Source: Pseudomonadota bacterium (lineage in GTDB: Bacteria; SAR324; XYD2-FULL-50-16; JAHJRI01). From it: a stretch of DNA of 15,215 nt. The notes under the pieces are model-generated. The model saw nothing but the letters and a program-made list of their open reading frames with translations. It searched no databases and had not been told where the DNA came from. Made by a program: the position numbers and the translations under genes. Positions 7,734 through 15,215 of the stretch are shown here, one piece after another (position 1 is the stretch's first letter; every line of letters starts with the position of its first letter). The DNA is taken from positions 1 through 15,215 of the forward strand of contig JAKSDL010000195.1 in the NCBI GenBank assembly GCA_022360105.1. The letters run 5' to 3'.

Positions 7734-8258
7734 ATGATTGACATAATTAATGTTAAACAGGTGGCAGCGATTCTATATCAGGATAGAGCCGACTATGATG
7801 CTGTGAATGCCGAGCTGACAAGCATTTATTCTAAGATAGATTTTGAAGGTGAGTTCTTTCCATTCGTAGAGACAGACTATTACGAGTCGGAAATGGGCAA
7901 AGATTTGCACCGGGGAATGATTTCGTTTCAAAAGCTGGTTCATCCTGAACAGCTGGCAGCATCAAAAATAAAAGCCAGGGAGTTTGAGGATGGACTCAGG
8001 GAAAATGGCAATCGACGAATCAACGTAGATATTGGTTATATGGACATGTTCAAAGTGGTGCTGGCTTCCTTCAAGGGACGGAGTAACAAGATTTATCTTG
8101 CGGATGGCGTTTGGGCTGATATGATTATGTATTTTGAAGAAGGCGATTACAAAACCTTTGTATGGGGATTTCCCGATTTCAAAAGTGGTATTTACAACAA
8201 GGATCTGATCAAAATCCGCAATCTTTATAAAAGCCAACTAAGGGATTTAAAAAAGTAA
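7734..8258 (+). CDS. DUF4416 family protein
   Basis: This 174-residue soluble protein matches what I remember of DUF4416. Features typical of the family are the opening strand VKQVAAILYQD (7-17), the core FPFVETDYYESEMGKDL (42-58), the segment RRINVDIGYM (94-103), and WGFPDFKSG (144-152). No biochemical role is established. It is widespread in Desulfobacterota and related bacteria. The start ATG at 7734 has no clear Shine-Dalgarno; it gives the usual N-terminus. It lies 64 bases after the glycosyltransferase on the same strand and converges with the yidD-like gene, 20 bases away. Confidence 0.88.
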   Translation: MIDIINVKQVAAILYQDRADYDAVNAELTSIYSKIDFEGEFFPFVETDYYESEMGKDLHRGMISFQKLVHPEQLAASKIKAREFEDGLRENGNRRINVDIGYMDMFKVVLASFKGRSNKIYLADGVWADMIMYFEEGDYKTFVWGFPDFKSGIYNKDLIKIRNLYKSQLRDLKK

Positions 8259-8278
8259 AACGATTAAATATTTAACCC

Positions 8279-8701
8279 TCATTTAATTCCATTTGCCAGA
8301 ACATCCTCGTCCCACCAGTATGTGTTATTTTCAACAGGATCAAAATACCGGTCTTTACCATAAACCCTGATTAGCGGTCCAAGATTAACATCCGATTCAT
8401 GCAATAACCGATCTGCAATTAAAAAAAAGCCGGGGAAAAATCCATATTTTTCTACTACCTGTTTCCCATATGCTGATCCTGTCGGGTAGCTGGGGCTCCT
8501 GGCCCCATCAGCAGGACTGATGAAGGAGGAGTAAAAACCTATCATTCCGGACATTAGGAGCTTCACCGGCGACGTTTCGTAATTTTTGGTGGGCTTTTTT
8601 GAAGGCAGGGTTGATAGGGGAGCATTCATGGGATTTGCTCCCAAACAGGGAGTGATTTGAAGAATAAACAAAAACAGGATTGTTGGAACGGCGGTTTTCA
8701 T
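8279..8701 (-). CDS. YidD-like protein with signal peptide, lacking the family cysteines
   Basis: The protein has 140 residues. A signal peptide is likely: MKTAVPTILFLFILQ then a probable cleavage after LGA (20-22). Cys19 is preceded by Pro, so a lipobox is not convincing. Residues 45-130 follow the YidD pattern, a protein that helps the YidC/SecYEG insertion route: an amphipathic helix, FYSSFISPADG (56-66), R-S-P-S-Y-P-T-G-S-A-Y (68-78), and a KYGFFPGF helix (85-92). Ordinary YidD has CR-x-x-PTCS-x-Y; here the two cysteines are Ser69 and Gly75. A C-terminal YFDPVENNTYWW (119-130) resembles longer YidD paralogues that I recall from deltaproteobacteria. It begins 15 bases after ftsB stops and is probably in its operon. 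The assignment is by motif; the role of the altered protein is unknown. Confidence 0.75.
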   Translation of the reverse strand: MKTAVPTILFLFILQITPCLGANPMNAPLSTLPSKKPTKNYETSPVKLLMSGMIGFYSSFISPADGARSPSYPTGSAYGKQVVEKYGFFPGFFLIADRLLHESDVNLGPLIRVYGKDRYFDPVENNTYWWDEDVLANGIK

Positions 8702-8716
8702 TTTTAGTTTCAGATC

Positions 8717-8998
8717 CTACTGAAGCTGAATCATAATTTCCGTATTATGGACCATACCCAATTCCTCGCGTGCTATGGTCTCCATGTAAGTACGGTTGGT
8801 TTTTAGAGAGTGGATCTTGTTTAACCACTCCTTGCGTTCCTGTTTCAAGGTGCTGATTTCTTGTTTCAATGCTTTGTGTTGGCGCTTTAAAGCCATATAT
8901 TGCAACAACCCTTTATCCCCAAAAAACGAGATGGTAGCAACGATCAGGATGCTGAAGATAATCAGGCCTTGGATTACTTTTTTGTCTTTAAGTTTCAT
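8717..8998 (-). CDS. ftsB: Cell-division septum protein FtsB/DivIC-type
   Basis: From the ATG at 8998 this is 93 residues: a short basic cytoplasmic N-terminus (MKLKDKKV), one membrane helix (about 9-27), then a Lys/Glu/Gln-rich coiled coil (about 35-72) and a C-terminal stretch REELGMVHNTE (76-86) typical of the FtsB/DivIC family. FtsB pairs with FtsL and FtsQ in the divisome. An in-frame TTG at 9013 would add five residues, but would lie inside the inverted repeat at 9008-9034; ATG is preferred. Neither has a clear Shine-Dalgarno. It lies between eno and the yidD-like gene; eno-ftsB is a gene order also seen in many proteobacteria. Confidence 0.9.
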   Translation of the reverse strand: MKLKDKKVIQGLIIFSILIVATISFFGDKGLLQYMALKRQHKALKQEISTLKQERKEWLNKIHSLKTNRTYMETIAREELGMVHNTEIMIQLQ

Positions 8999-9007
8999 AA
9001 TCTTAAT

Positions 9008-9034
9008 AGGCAAGGCTCTTTAAGAGCCTTGCCT
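9008..9034. repeat. Perfect 13-bp inverted repeat between eno and ftsB
   Basis: Arms AGGCAAGGCTCTT (9008-9020) and AAGAGCCTTGCCT (9022-9034) are exact reverse complements around a single T at 9021. As RNA from either strand it would form a very stable hairpin. Neither side has a T-run (on the minus strand the stem is followed by TATTAAGATT), so this is not a standard intrinsic terminator. It sits 19 bases after the eno stop and ends 9 bases before the ftsB ATG, so an RNA-processing, stability or translation-control role is possible. I saw no second copy in the window. Confidence 0.85.
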
Positions 9035-9053
9035 TGGGCATTCGAAGCGATGC

Positions 9054-10506
<1,453 letters not shown>

Positions 10507-10707
10507 CAGTCTGTTTTCAATGCCTGCAAAAGGGTCAAGGTAAATTTCAGGCTTTTTCCTTTTCTGCAAACTTGTGCGGATTTTTATTGTTAGCGATCAT
10601 CAAATTGGGTTTCAGAGATTGATCAACCAATTGGATTTCCCTAGAATAGTTTAATTGGATTACGAAATCAAACCTTAATGATTTGCCTAGCATACGAATC
10701 TTAGGTC

Positions 10708-10736
10708 TTGACCGATTTCACTGTCTCAACTAATTT
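10708..10736 (+). promoter_or_regulatory. Candidate promoter for the tRNA gene
   Basis: TTGACC (10708-10713) is followed after 17 bases by TAATTT (10731-10736), a weak -10. The transcript would begin about 10743, only a few bases before the mature tRNA at 10747. The position is plausible for a tRNA, but the -10 match is only three of six. Confidence 0.3.
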
Positions 10737-10746
10737 ATTTCTTTTA

Positions 10747-10823
10747 GGGCCTATAGCTCAGTTGGTTAGAGCATCCGGCTCATAACCGGACGGTCCCTGG
10801 TTCAAGTCCAGGTGGGCCCACCA
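10747..10823 (+). tRNA. tRNA with CAU anticodon, probably Ile2 (lysidine-type), alternatively elongator Met
   Basis: The 77-base sequence folds cleanly: acceptor GGGCCTA with TGGGCCC (one U-G wobble), D-arm GCTC/GAGC with AGTTGGTTA, anticodon stem TCCGG/CCGGA with loop CTCATAA (CAT at 10781-10783), T-arm CCTGG/CCAGG with TTCAAGT, discriminator A, and an encoded CCA. The CAU anticodon is shared by initiator Met, elongator Met and the Ile2 tRNA that TilS converts to read AUA. C1-A72-type initiator features are absent, since the first pair is G-C. The acceptor has C4-G69 and C5-G68, the pairs I recall as TilS determinants in E. coli, and resembles tRNA-Ile acceptors. Ile2 is therefore favoured, but not proved. 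Confidence 0.96.
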
Positions 10824-10914
10824 ATTTCTAATCAGACATACTCGAATGGTTAACGCGAGTAAAGATCCCAGGTTGAGAACAACAAAACTACATCAGAACC
10901 GGGTACGAATATAT

Positions 10915-10963
10915 AAAAACACCGGGGCAAAAGAATCACTCTTATGCCCCGGTGTTTTTTTTT
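10915..10963 (+). terminator. Strong intrinsic terminator after the tRNA
   Basis: A stem of 11 base pairs with ACACCGGGGCA (10919-10929) and TGCCCCGGTGT (10945-10955) is extended inside by AAGA/TCTT (10931-10934 with 10940-10943) around a five-base loop. Nine Ts follow (10955-10963). The A-run on the left (10915-10919) means that it could also stop transcripts from the other strand. It ends the tRNA transcript and isolates it from the gene starting at 11018. Confidence 0.93.
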
Positions 10964-11017
10964 ATGGGTAGCAACAATTAGTTGGCATTAAGAGAGTAAT
11001 AGAAACAGGAGATTATC

Positions 11018-11776
11018 ATGCCCGAATCAATCGATGCGATTCTTCACATTTCCAAACAGGACCGTATCCTTTTAACAAACAAAAATCGCTTAAAAACGAT
11101 TCCTGAGAAAAAGAAGCTTCTGAGGATTCCAGTCAGAAAAGTCGAGCATCATCTGGATAAACTGAAGGAAAAAGAAGAAGAGATCTATGGGAAGATCAGG
11201 GAGCGCGAAACCTTGGTTAACGTGGAGAACGAAAAGATAAAAAAGTCTGATGAAAAGATGCTCGCAGTCAAGAATCAGAAAGAATACATGGCTTCCCAAA
11301 AAGAGATCGATATAGCCAAAAAGACCATTAAAAAAGTGGAAGACCAGATTCTGGAACTGGAAGGTCAGAAAGAGGAGTTATCCCAAAAGCTTTCATCGGC
11401 GCTGGAAGAGTACCGACAGGAAAAGGAGGCGATGTCTGAAAAGGAGCAAGAGGTCCTGAAAGAGGAAAAGGTGCTGCTTGACATTATTGAAGAATGCAAT
11501 AAAAACAAAAACGAGGTGATATCCAAAGTTGATCCCGAGGTTTTTGCAGAATATGAGCAACTGGTCACACGTAAAGTTATACCAGCGGCAGTGGCAATCA
11601 GTTCCAGCAATTGTATGGGATGTGCCATGGCAATTCCAGCCCAGCTCTTTAATGAAATTATGCGTGATTCTGTGGGAAGATGTCCCCATTGTACCAGGTT
11701 GCTTTTTTACAAAGCACCGGAAAAACCAGCTGAAGACACAAAAAAGAAGACAAAAGCCAAATCGAAAAAGAAGTAA
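11018..11776 (+). CDS. Coiled-coil C4-type zinc-ribbon protein
   Basis: The protein has 252 residues. Residues about 10-165 are a long, charged Lys/Glu-rich coiled coil with no membrane segment. A C-terminal zinc ribbon follows with Cys199-x-x-Cys202 and Cys222-x-x-Cys225 (CMGC and CPHC), as in the C4-type zinc-ribbon (zf-RING_7) family. The tail after 233 is Lys-rich (KKKTKAKSKKK), suggesting nucleic-acid or ribosome contact. Family function is not established. In other bacteria it is often beside a Nif3-like gene and the RNase P RNA gene, neither of which is visible here. A strong AGGAGA (11007-11012) precedes the ATG at 11018. Confidence 0.92.
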   Translation: MPESIDAILHISKQDRILLTNKNRLKTIPEKKKLLRIPVRKVEHHLDKLKEKEEEIYGKIRERETLVNVENEKIKKSDEKMLAVKNQKEYMASQKEIDIAKKTIKKVEDQILELEGQKEELSQKLSSALEEYRQEKEAMSEKEQEVLKEEKVLLDIIEECNKNKNEVISKVDPEVFAEYEQLVTRKVIPAAVAISSSNCMGCAMAIPAQLFNEIMRDSVGRCPHCTRLLFYKAPEKPAEDTKKKTKAKSKKK

Positions 11777-11824
11777 TAAGCAGATTTTTTAACTAATCAT
11801 TCAATTAACTATACAAAGGTCGAG

Positions 11825-13111
11825 TTGGTCACTGGCATAATATTCCTGGTGATTCTGATATGTTTATCAGCCTTTTTCTCAGGCATGGAAAGCGCGTTTA
11901 TCTCCTTGGGAGATATCGATCTGATTGAGATCTCCAAATCAGACAAGAAAAACCGCAAATTACTGGCAAAACTGCTTGAGAATAAGGAAAAACTACTAGG
12001 TACCATTCTAATCGGCAACAATGTTGTAAACATAGCTGCTACCGCATTAAACACCACTCTAGCAATTAAATATTCACTTGAATCCGGGCTGTCTGAGGAG
12101 CTGACGGTTACTATATCGGCGGCTGTCCTTACGATAACCATTTTGATTTTTGGTGAGATCGTACCAAAAAGCGTTGCGTTGGCGCATAATCGCACTTTAG
12201 CCTTGTTTAACGCACCCGTTATCTGGTTTCTGGGGGGAATACTCACCCCGGCAAATTTCTTTCTCGATAAGATCAGCAAGTTTGTAAACAGGCTGTTACA
12301 GGGCAAAGAGACAAAAGCAGGAATCACCGAAAGCACGGTGATCAATGTAGTGTCCAAAGGTGAAGAATTGGGGGTCATCAAAGAAACAGAAAAAGAGCTG
12401 ATACAGAATGTATTTCTGTTTGATGAAAGAGAGGTTTATCCTGTCATGACACCGCGAACTGCAGTGTTTGCCCTGGAAGATAGCAAAACACTGGACGAGG
12501 TGCAGGATGAGCTTTTGGAGAAACAATATACCAGAATTCCGGTGTATGCGGAGTCGATTGATAACATCACGGGAATTGTCAATCTGAAAGTAGTGCTTAA
12601 GTATATGTTGGAAAACCGGAAAGACGTTGCTTTGAGGAAGCTGGCTCAAAAACCCCTGTTTATTTACGAAACAATGTCTTTGACCTCACTTCTTGAGAAA
12701 TTCAAATCAGAGAAGAATCACTTGGCCATTGTGGTGGATGAATTTGGTGGCATGGCTGGAATAGTCACTTTGGAAGATATTCTGGAGGAGTTGGTCGGTG
12801 AGATTTATGATGAGAAGGATGAGGACACCTCCTTGATTCGAAAGCTGGGTGAGGAAAAATGGCTTGTCAGGGGCAGGATTGATATAATCACCCTAAACAA
12901 GTATATTCCAGGTAACATTGAAATCGACGGAGAATTTGAAACGCTGCAGGGGCTGATCATGTCCAAACTGGATCGTCTACCTGTTGTAGGCGACGTGCTT
13001 AATATCAATCCTCATCGATTTACAGTTTCAAAAATGAGGAAAAATCAGATTCTTACGGTCTTGGTTGAAAACATACCGCAGGAAAAAGATGATTCTGAAA
13101 ATGACAGCTAA
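11825..13111 (+). CDS. DUF21/CBS/CorC-HlyC membrane protein (CNNM-type transporter)
   Basis: This 428-residue protein has the three-part layout of the CorB/CorC/CNNM group, linked to Mg2+ or Co2+ transport and resistance and often misnamed haemolysin. It has a DUF21 membrane domain (1-180) with GNNVVNI (64-70) and the GEIVPKS motif (110-116). A pair of CBS modules follows (about 204-325), with VMTPRTAVFAL and DEFGGMAGIVTLEDILEELVGEI (305-327). A CorC/HlyC domain (about 336-415) completes it. The start is TTG at 11825, with AAGGT (11815-11819) upstream; later ATGs would delete the first membrane helix, so TTG is preferred. It begins 48 bases after the zinc-ribbon gene and ends 18 bases before the next gene. 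Confidence 0.94.
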   Translation: MVTGIIFLVILICLSAFFSGMESAFISLGDIDLIEISKSDKKNRKLLAKLLENKEKLLGTILIGNNVVNIAATALNTTLAIKYSLESGLSEELTVTISAAVLTITILIFGEIVPKSVALAHNRTLALFNAPVIWFLGGILTPANFFLDKISKFVNRLLQGKETKAGITESTVINVVSKGEELGVIKETEKELIQNVFLFDEREVYPVMTPRTAVFALEDSKTLDEVQDELLEKQYTRIPVYAESIDNITGIVNLKVVLKYMLENRKDVALRKLAQKPLFIYETMSLTSLLEKFKSEKNHLAIVVDEFGGMAGIVTLEDILEELVGEIYDEKDEDTSLIRKLGEEKWLVRGRIDIITLNKYIPGNIEIDGEFETLQGLIMSKLDRLPVVGDVLNINPHRFTVSKMRKNQILTVLVENIPQEKDDSENDS

Positions 13112-13129
13112 TTCAAAAACGGTTATCAG

Positions 13130-14197
13130 ATGAAAGCACTAAAAATAGCGATTATCATGATTTTGGGGCTGAATGTGGCCTATTCGCTTTATGGATGGCT
13201 TAGCGGAGGAAAAGAACAGGTTTCGGAACTTGTGGAACTGACCCCACTGGAATCTCAAGCAGCCACGATAACCCAGGAGGCATTGGATTCTACCGCTGCA
13301 GACGGTCTTGAATTAGTAGGACTAACTGCCCTGGTTAAAGAAGTTCGGTCCGGACAGGAATTGGAAAGACGCCTTAACGAACAAAACAGCATCAATAACC
13401 TGGATCTGAATGGAGACGGTGAAGTAGACTACCTCTTTGTAAGTGAATATGGTGAACCGGAAAGCAAAATCGGTTACTCTATTACGGCTGAGCCGGAAAA
13501 AGGCGAGGTTCAGGAAGTGGCAGATGTTACGGTCGAAGCCAATGGAGACAAAGCCGAAATCCAGGTCATCGGTAACGAGCAGATTTACGGTTCCAATGCT
13601 ATTTATAATGACTGGACCAATGCAGAAAGAGAGGTGTCAAATCTGCAGGATTCCGGTGGCCAACAGATGCATCGCAGCTATTTTTATCCTCATCCGTTGT
13701 GGATTTCTCCCTGGTTTTTTGGGTTCTACCCGTCTTTCTTTTCACCGTTCCCGGTTATGTCACGAACGGCCTATGTCAACAGGATGAACAATTACAACAC
13801 TTCTTCGATAAAGCAGGGACGAAACAATTTTCAAACAAGATCGGCTAAAGCCTTAACCAATCCAAACAAGGGCAAAGTTGCCAACAAAGGTATCGCCCGT
13901 TCACTCAAGAATCCGACTTCCACTCAAAAACAATTTAAATCCAACCTGAACAAAACAATTAAATCAGGTGGATTTGGACGGACCAGCAGACCCGCTTCCG
14001 GTATTGCAACTTCCAAACGAGCTGCGGGATCATCTTTTGGAACAAGCAGCAGGACCAATACCAGTCGGTTCGGTTCACCCTCGAGAACAGGCTCATCCCG
14101 CACTTTGTTCGGAAGAAGCGGCAAATCCTATGGCAGTAGCAGTAGTTCTTTTCGTTCCAGCAGTTTCGGATCACGAAGTTTCAGTTTTGGTAAATGA
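13130..14197 (+). CDS. Membrane-anchored or exported protein with a calcium-loop-like motif and Ser/Arg/Phe/Gly-rich tail
   Basis: The protein has 355 residues. The N-terminus (about 1-24) is a hydrophobic segment after a Lys, either an uncleaved anchor or a signal peptide. Residues about 65-150 are a soluble domain with DLNGDGEVDY (92-101), whose spacing of Asp92, Asn94, Asp96, Glu98 and Asp100 resembles an EF-hand or dockerin calcium loop. The region resembles conserved hypothetical proteins I recall with a similar 'NNLD-GDG-VDY' motif. Residues 184-215 are rich in aromatics and proline (FYPHPLWISPWFFGFYPSFF). From about 225 the tail is basic, and residues 279-355 are low-complexity Ser, Gly, Arg and Phe repeats (RSSSFGSRS). 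The stop overlaps the murE start, ATGA at 14194-14197. Function is unknown. Confidence 0.85.
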   Translation: MKALKIAIIMILGLNVAYSLYGWLSGGKEQVSELVELTPLESQAATITQEALDSTAADGLELVGLTALVKEVRSGQELERRLNEQNSINNLDLNGDGEVDYLFVSEYGEPESKIGYSITAEPEKGEVQEVADVTVEANGDKAEIQVIGNEQIYGSNAIYNDWTNAEREVSNLQDSGGQQMHRSYFYPHPLWISPWFFGFYPSFFSPFPVMSRTAYVNRMNNYNTSSIKQGRNNFQTRSAKALTNPNKGKVANKGIARSLKNPTSTQKQFKSNLNKTIKSGGFGRTSRPASGIATSKRAAGSSFGTSSRTNTSRFGSPSRTGSSRTLFGRSGKSYGSSSSSFRSSSFGSRSFSFGK

Positions 14198-15215
14198 GCA
14201 TGCAAACCAGCAGTACAATAACTATTGGTCAACTTCTAAAGGCTCTTCCCCAAGGAACATACTCGTTTAGAGGTGACGAATCCCAAATAATTGAGTTTGC
14301 TACCTGGGATCATGCCCAGGTGCAGGCGAATACGCTCTATTTTGGAATAGAAGACGAAGAATTTCAGGAAAATCATATTGAAACCAATAGTTTTGACTAT
14401 TGGGAAGCAGCCGTCAGTTCCGGAGCTGTATGCTTGCTTGTAGGAAAAGATCGCATTGAGGACCCCCCCGCGGGAGTGAGCCTGATTGAATCGGATTATC
14501 TCAACCGGTCCATGGCTTTGATTGCACAATCTTTTTACGGTGACCCGATTAAAGACATGAGCCTGATCGGAATTACCGGCACCAATGGAAAAACCACTAC
14601 AACTCAGCTAATCGACTCCATCCTCATCCAGGCAGGAAACAAAACCGGTGTTATTGGTACCGTCGGAAACTTCTATCCATCCGGTAAAGAAGAGGCCACA
14701 CATCTTTCCAATCCCATGGCCAACGAGCTGTTTACCATTGGGAAACGAATGAAAGAGGAACAGGTAAACTGCCTGACCATGGAAGTGACCAGCCACGCCG
14801 GTGCTTACGATAGAAATTATGCCCTTGATTTTGACGTGCTGGTTTTCACCAACCTCACCCAGGATCACCTGGATACTCATAAAACAATGGATGAGTATAA
14901 ACGGTGTAAGTTACGACATTTTCAACAACTGGGAACCAAAGAGAAAACCGCGTATGGCATCATTAATGCGGATGACAACAACGGCAAGGATTTTGTTCAG
15001 GCTGTGGATGCTCACCTGAAAAGTGCCGGCAAGGTAGAAATCCTGACTTATGGCATCCGCAACAAGGATGCTGATCTGGTTGCCTATCCAAAGCAAATGA
15101 CCGGCGGCTTTAGCGAGTTTGACATTTTTTTGAAGGGAAACCATCTCTGCCAAATCCACCTGCCAATACCGGGATTGTTCAATATTTACAACAGCCTTGC
15201 AGCTTTTGGTGTTGC
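14194..15215 (+). CDS. murE: MurE-type UDP-MurNAc tripeptide synthetase, N-terminal part
   Basis: The gene is cut by the window edge after 340 codons. MurE adds the third amino acid of the peptidoglycan stem (usually meso-diaminopimelate in Gram-negatives) to UDP-MurNAc-L-Ala-D-Glu, using ATP. Visible features: an N-terminal Mur-type domain (1-120), the P-loop GTNGKT (129-134), EVTSH (197-201), and FTNLTQDHLDTHKTMDEY (218-235). Lys239 is a probable carbamylated lysine. The usual TTP/NTTG-type substrate motif is replaced by SNPMAN (172-177). The ATG at 14194 overlaps the previous stop; ATG at 14200 is an alternative. The residues that decide substrate specificity lie beyond the window. MurE is the best name, but a MurE-like paralogue cannot be excluded. 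Confidence 0.88.
   Translation, partial: MSMQTSSTITIGQLLKALPQGTYSFRGDESQIIEFATWDHAQVQANTLYFGIEDEEFQENHIETNSFDYWEAAVSSGAVCLLVGKDRIEDPPAGVSLIESDYLNRSMALIAQSFYGDPIKDMSLIGITGTNGKTTTTQLIDSILIQAGNKTGVIGTVGNFYPSGKEEATHLSNPMANELFTIGKRMKEEQVNCLTMEVTSHAGAYDRNYALDFDVLVFTNLTQDHLDTHKTMDEYKRCKLRHFQQLGTKEKTAYGIINADDNNGKDFVQAVDAHLKSAGKVEILTYGIRNKDADLVAYPKQMTGGFSEFDIFLKGNHLCQIHLPIPGLFNIYNSLAAFGV

Noticed and set aside
8264..8275. Palindrome TTAAATATTTAA between convergent genes.
   Set aside because: It is made only of A and T, and is too weak to act as a terminator.

Overview
The window is an ordinary-looking stretch of a Gram-negative bacterial chromosome of moderate to low GC. It encodes an Ala/Ser-type housekeeping set: threonyl-tRNA synthetase, enolase, FtsB, MurE, and the cytochrome c maturation proteins CcmA, CcmB and CcmC (System I). 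Ccm System I, a MurE/FtsB division and wall set, a DUF4416 protein and a coiled-coil C4 zinc-ribbon protein together suggest a Desulfobacterota (former Deltaproteobacteria) or related candidate lineage such as SAR324. That placement is an inference from gene content, not a database result.

Layout. 1-579 (-): N-terminal 193 residues of a conserved-looking protein of unknown function, with a good sigma70-type promoter. 580-1174: long intergenic leader. 1175-3812 (+): a YbjN/CesT-like small protein, then ccmA, ccmB and ccmC. 3828-4268 (-): an orphan hypothetical gene. 4269-4725: intergenic, with a doubtful 49-codon ORF. 4726-7669 (+): thrS and, one base later, a family 2 glycosyltransferase fused to a Rossmann-like domain. 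7734-8258 (+): DUF4416 protein. 8279-10352 (-): an apparent eno-ftsB-yidD-like operon, with a perfect 13-bp inverted repeat between eno and ftsB. 10747-10823 (+): a tRNA with a CAU anticodon, probably the lysidine-modified Ile2 type, followed by a strong intrinsic terminator at about 10915-10963. 11018-15215 (+): zinc-ribbon coiled-coil protein, a DUF21/CBS/CorC-type membrane protein, a secreted or anchored protein with a calcium-loop-like motif and a Ser/Arg/Phe/Gly-rich tail, and the start of murE, which overlaps the preceding gene by ATGA.

How the genes work together. CcmA and CcmB form the ABC part, and CcmC the heme-handling part, of the machinery that loads heme onto CcmE for periplasmic c-type cytochromes; ccmD-I are not here. 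FtsB, a YidD-like protein and MurE belong to envelope and division biology. ThrS, the tRNA and enolase are core metabolism and translation. No mobile element, CRISPR array, defence island or phage gene is visible. The less ordinary points are a YidD-like protein that lacks the family cysteines and carries a signal peptide, the glycosyltransferase fusion, the eno-ftsB palindrome, and the EF-loop protein coupled to murE. I found no convincing undescribed multi-gene system.
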